Assembly: GCF_039621855.1 (NCBI RefSeq)
Contig: NZ_CP155071.1
Span: 2,790,001-2,854,000 of the forward strand
Origin: Erwinia sp. HDF1-3R
Lineage (GTDB): Bacteria; Pseudomonadota; Gammaproteobacteria; Enterobacterales; Enterobacteriaceae
Length of the DNA stretch: 64,000 bases
Reading direction: 5' to 3'
Below the pieces are notes generated by a model. That model saw only the letters and a list, made by a program, of their open reading frames with translations. It searched no databases and was not told the DNA's origin. A program made the position numbers and the translations under genes. Below, piece by piece: positions 62,967 through 64,000 of this stretch. Within the stretch, counting starts at the first letter, position 1. Each line of letters opens with the position of its first letter.

Positions 62967-64000
62967 ATGCCAATAATTAAATATAAACTCGATTCAGCCA
63001 TATTCTTATTTTTTTTCTCATTCTGTTTAGCCACGCTGGGTATAAATTGCCGCACCGTTCAGGCGCTTTCTCTTTTCTGGCCGTGTAACGCCCTTCTTTT
63101 GGGTATAATGGTACGCTTTCCAAAGATTGAAACGTCACTCAGCTTACCTGCTATTTATAGTGGCATGGTACTGGCCGATCTGTTTTCCGGTACGCCATTC
63201 GTCATGTCGCTGACTTTGAATATTGCCAACCTCGCCTTTATCACCGTGGGTAAGGCGGTGCTGCTTGCAGATTCCCTGCAGCATCCCCGGCCACGACGTC
63301 TGCAGGCGTTGATGAGGGTATTTCCCGCTTCCATTCTCGGGGCGGGCGTCTGTGCGGCAGTGGGGTCGTTAGCCAGCCAACACTATTTTCATGACGATCT
63401 GCTCAAAGGCTGGATTTCCTGGTTTTGTGAGCAGGTATCAACCTCTATCCTGCTGCTGCCGCTGGCCATCACCCTGCCCCGCCGCGGAGAGCTTAGCGCC
63501 CTGTTAAGTGAGATAAAGCAAAGTACTTTGTTGCCGCTATTGTCCCTGGTTATCACTACCGTCACGGGGATTTACGTCGGCGGCGGCGGCAGCCTGATGT
63601 TCCCCCTGCCCGCGCTGATGTGGTGCGCCATTAGCTACCCGATCTTCTTTACCTGTGTGCTGACGGTGGTGACCGGAATTGCTGAAATCATCCTGGTGGC
63701 AGGCCATGTACTGAATATTCAGGGTGCAGACGACTTTTTCCTTATCGACAGCCTGGCTTCGGCGCGACTTGGCGTCGCGGCGATGACCATTAGCCCACTG
63801 ATTGTTGCTCTCAGCACCACCACGCAGAAAAAGCTGGTTGCGCGCATGACTAAACGGGCTGACTACGATTTTCTTACCGGCGCGCTCACGCGCAGCGGGC
63901 TGTCGTCACGGTTGAATGCCCTGGCCGCTGGAAAACATAAGCAGGGCCATTTTTATGGCGCGGCGTTCATCATCGACATTGATCGCTTCAAAAGTATCAA
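62967..64000 (+). CDS. Membrane-bound diguanylate cyclase (MASE1-like plus GGDEF), cut by the window end
   Basis: An open frame runs from ATG at 62967 to the end (344 codons visible). The first ~285 residues form about eight hydrophobic helices in a MASE1-like sensor arrangement ('LFWPCNALLLGIMVRFPK', 'LPLLSLVITTVTGIYVGGGGSLMFPLPALMWCAI'). A GGDEF domain then begins ('DYDFLTGALTRSGLSSRL', 'GAAFIIDIDRFKSI'). The catalytic GGDEF motif itself lies beyond the window. It should synthesise cyclic-di-GMP at the inner membrane in response to an unknown signal. The ribosome site is weak, so the start is less certain. Confidence 0.8.
   Translation, partial: MPIIKYKLDSAIFLFFFSFCLATLGINCRTVQALSLFWPCNALLLGIMVRFPKIETSLSLPAIYSGMVLADLFSGTPFVMSLTLNIANLAFITVGKAVLLADSLQHPRPRRLQALMRVFPASILGAGVCAAVGSLASQHYFHDDLLKGWISWFCEQVSTSILLLPLAITLPRRGELSALLSEIKQSTLLPLLSLVITTVTGIYVGGGGSLMFPLPALMWCAISYPIFFTCVLTVVTGIAEIILVAGHVLNIQGADDFFLIDSLASARLGVAAMTISPLIVALSTTTQKKLVARMTKRADYDFLTGALTRSGLSSRLNALAAGKHKQGHFYGAAFIIDIDRFKSI

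Overview
The window looks like chromosomal DNA from a gamma-proteobacterium of the order Enterobacterales, most likely the Erwiniaceae (Pantoea/Erwinia/Mixta-like). The core genes (umuDC, hemB, ghrA-ycdY, serX-type tRNA, phoH, efeUOB, putP-putA, tcyJLN-dcyD-fliZA, fliCDST-amyA, yedD) closely match Escherichia coli in sequence. They come with genes E. coli lacks, such as a 2854-residue cyclic glucan synthase. This placement rests on recalled protein similarity, not on a database search.

Layout. 0-7 kb: a small orphan winged-helix regulator, a LexA-controlled umuDC operon, a secreted GH3 glucosidase, an EthD-family protein and hemB. 7-16 kb: one giant cyclic beta-1,2-glucan synthase gene followed by a YciE-like stress protein. 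16-24.5 kb: a cation/proton antiporter, a frameshifted CHASE4-GGDEF-EAL gene, an AldB-like dehydrogenase, a glutamine amidotransferase and a CoA transferase. 24.5-33 kb: ycdY, ghrA, a POT-family transporter, two identical tRNA-Ser(GGA) genes each with its own promoter and terminator, phoH and the Fur-controlled ferrous iron system efeUOB. This is the E. coli 23-minute order without ycdX and the pga genes. 33.1-36.6 kb: a gene-free 3.5 kb mosaic of tandem repeats between efeU and putP. 36.6-42.5 kb: divergent putP and putA with PutA operators between them. 42.5-44.1 kb: an AT-rich patch with a second orphan winged-helix protein and tiny ORFs. 44.1-59.3 kb: cystine uptake (tcyJLN), dcyD, fliZ and fliA, an HNH-like protein, a very large multidomain glycosyltransferase, then divergent fliC and fliDST driven by near-perfect sigma-28 promoters, and amyA. 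59.3-61.5 kb: a second repeat mosaic. 61.5 kb to the end: yedD on the opposite strand, a small helical protein, and the start of a membrane diguanylate cyclase cut by the window edge.

Most interesting feature. Both repeat mosaics are built from two related families of about 200-bp structured cores. Each core carries two hairpins with a GGGA loop closed by CA/TG. The arms differ between families but stay complementary (covariation), and the motif CAGGGATG matches the CsrA/RsmA RNA-binding consensus. Twenty-two such hairpins are present. Cores are followed by 42-45-bp subrepeats, and in the 34-36.6 kb block they are organised into a roughly 540-bp tandem repeat with a higher-order 1085-bp duplication. 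In both loci the two families point away from each other, and the loci are mirror images flanking a 23-kb segment. They may encode an undescribed structured RNA (possibly a CsrA sponge), or be DNA-level repeats that drive rearrangement. The sequence alone cannot decide between these.
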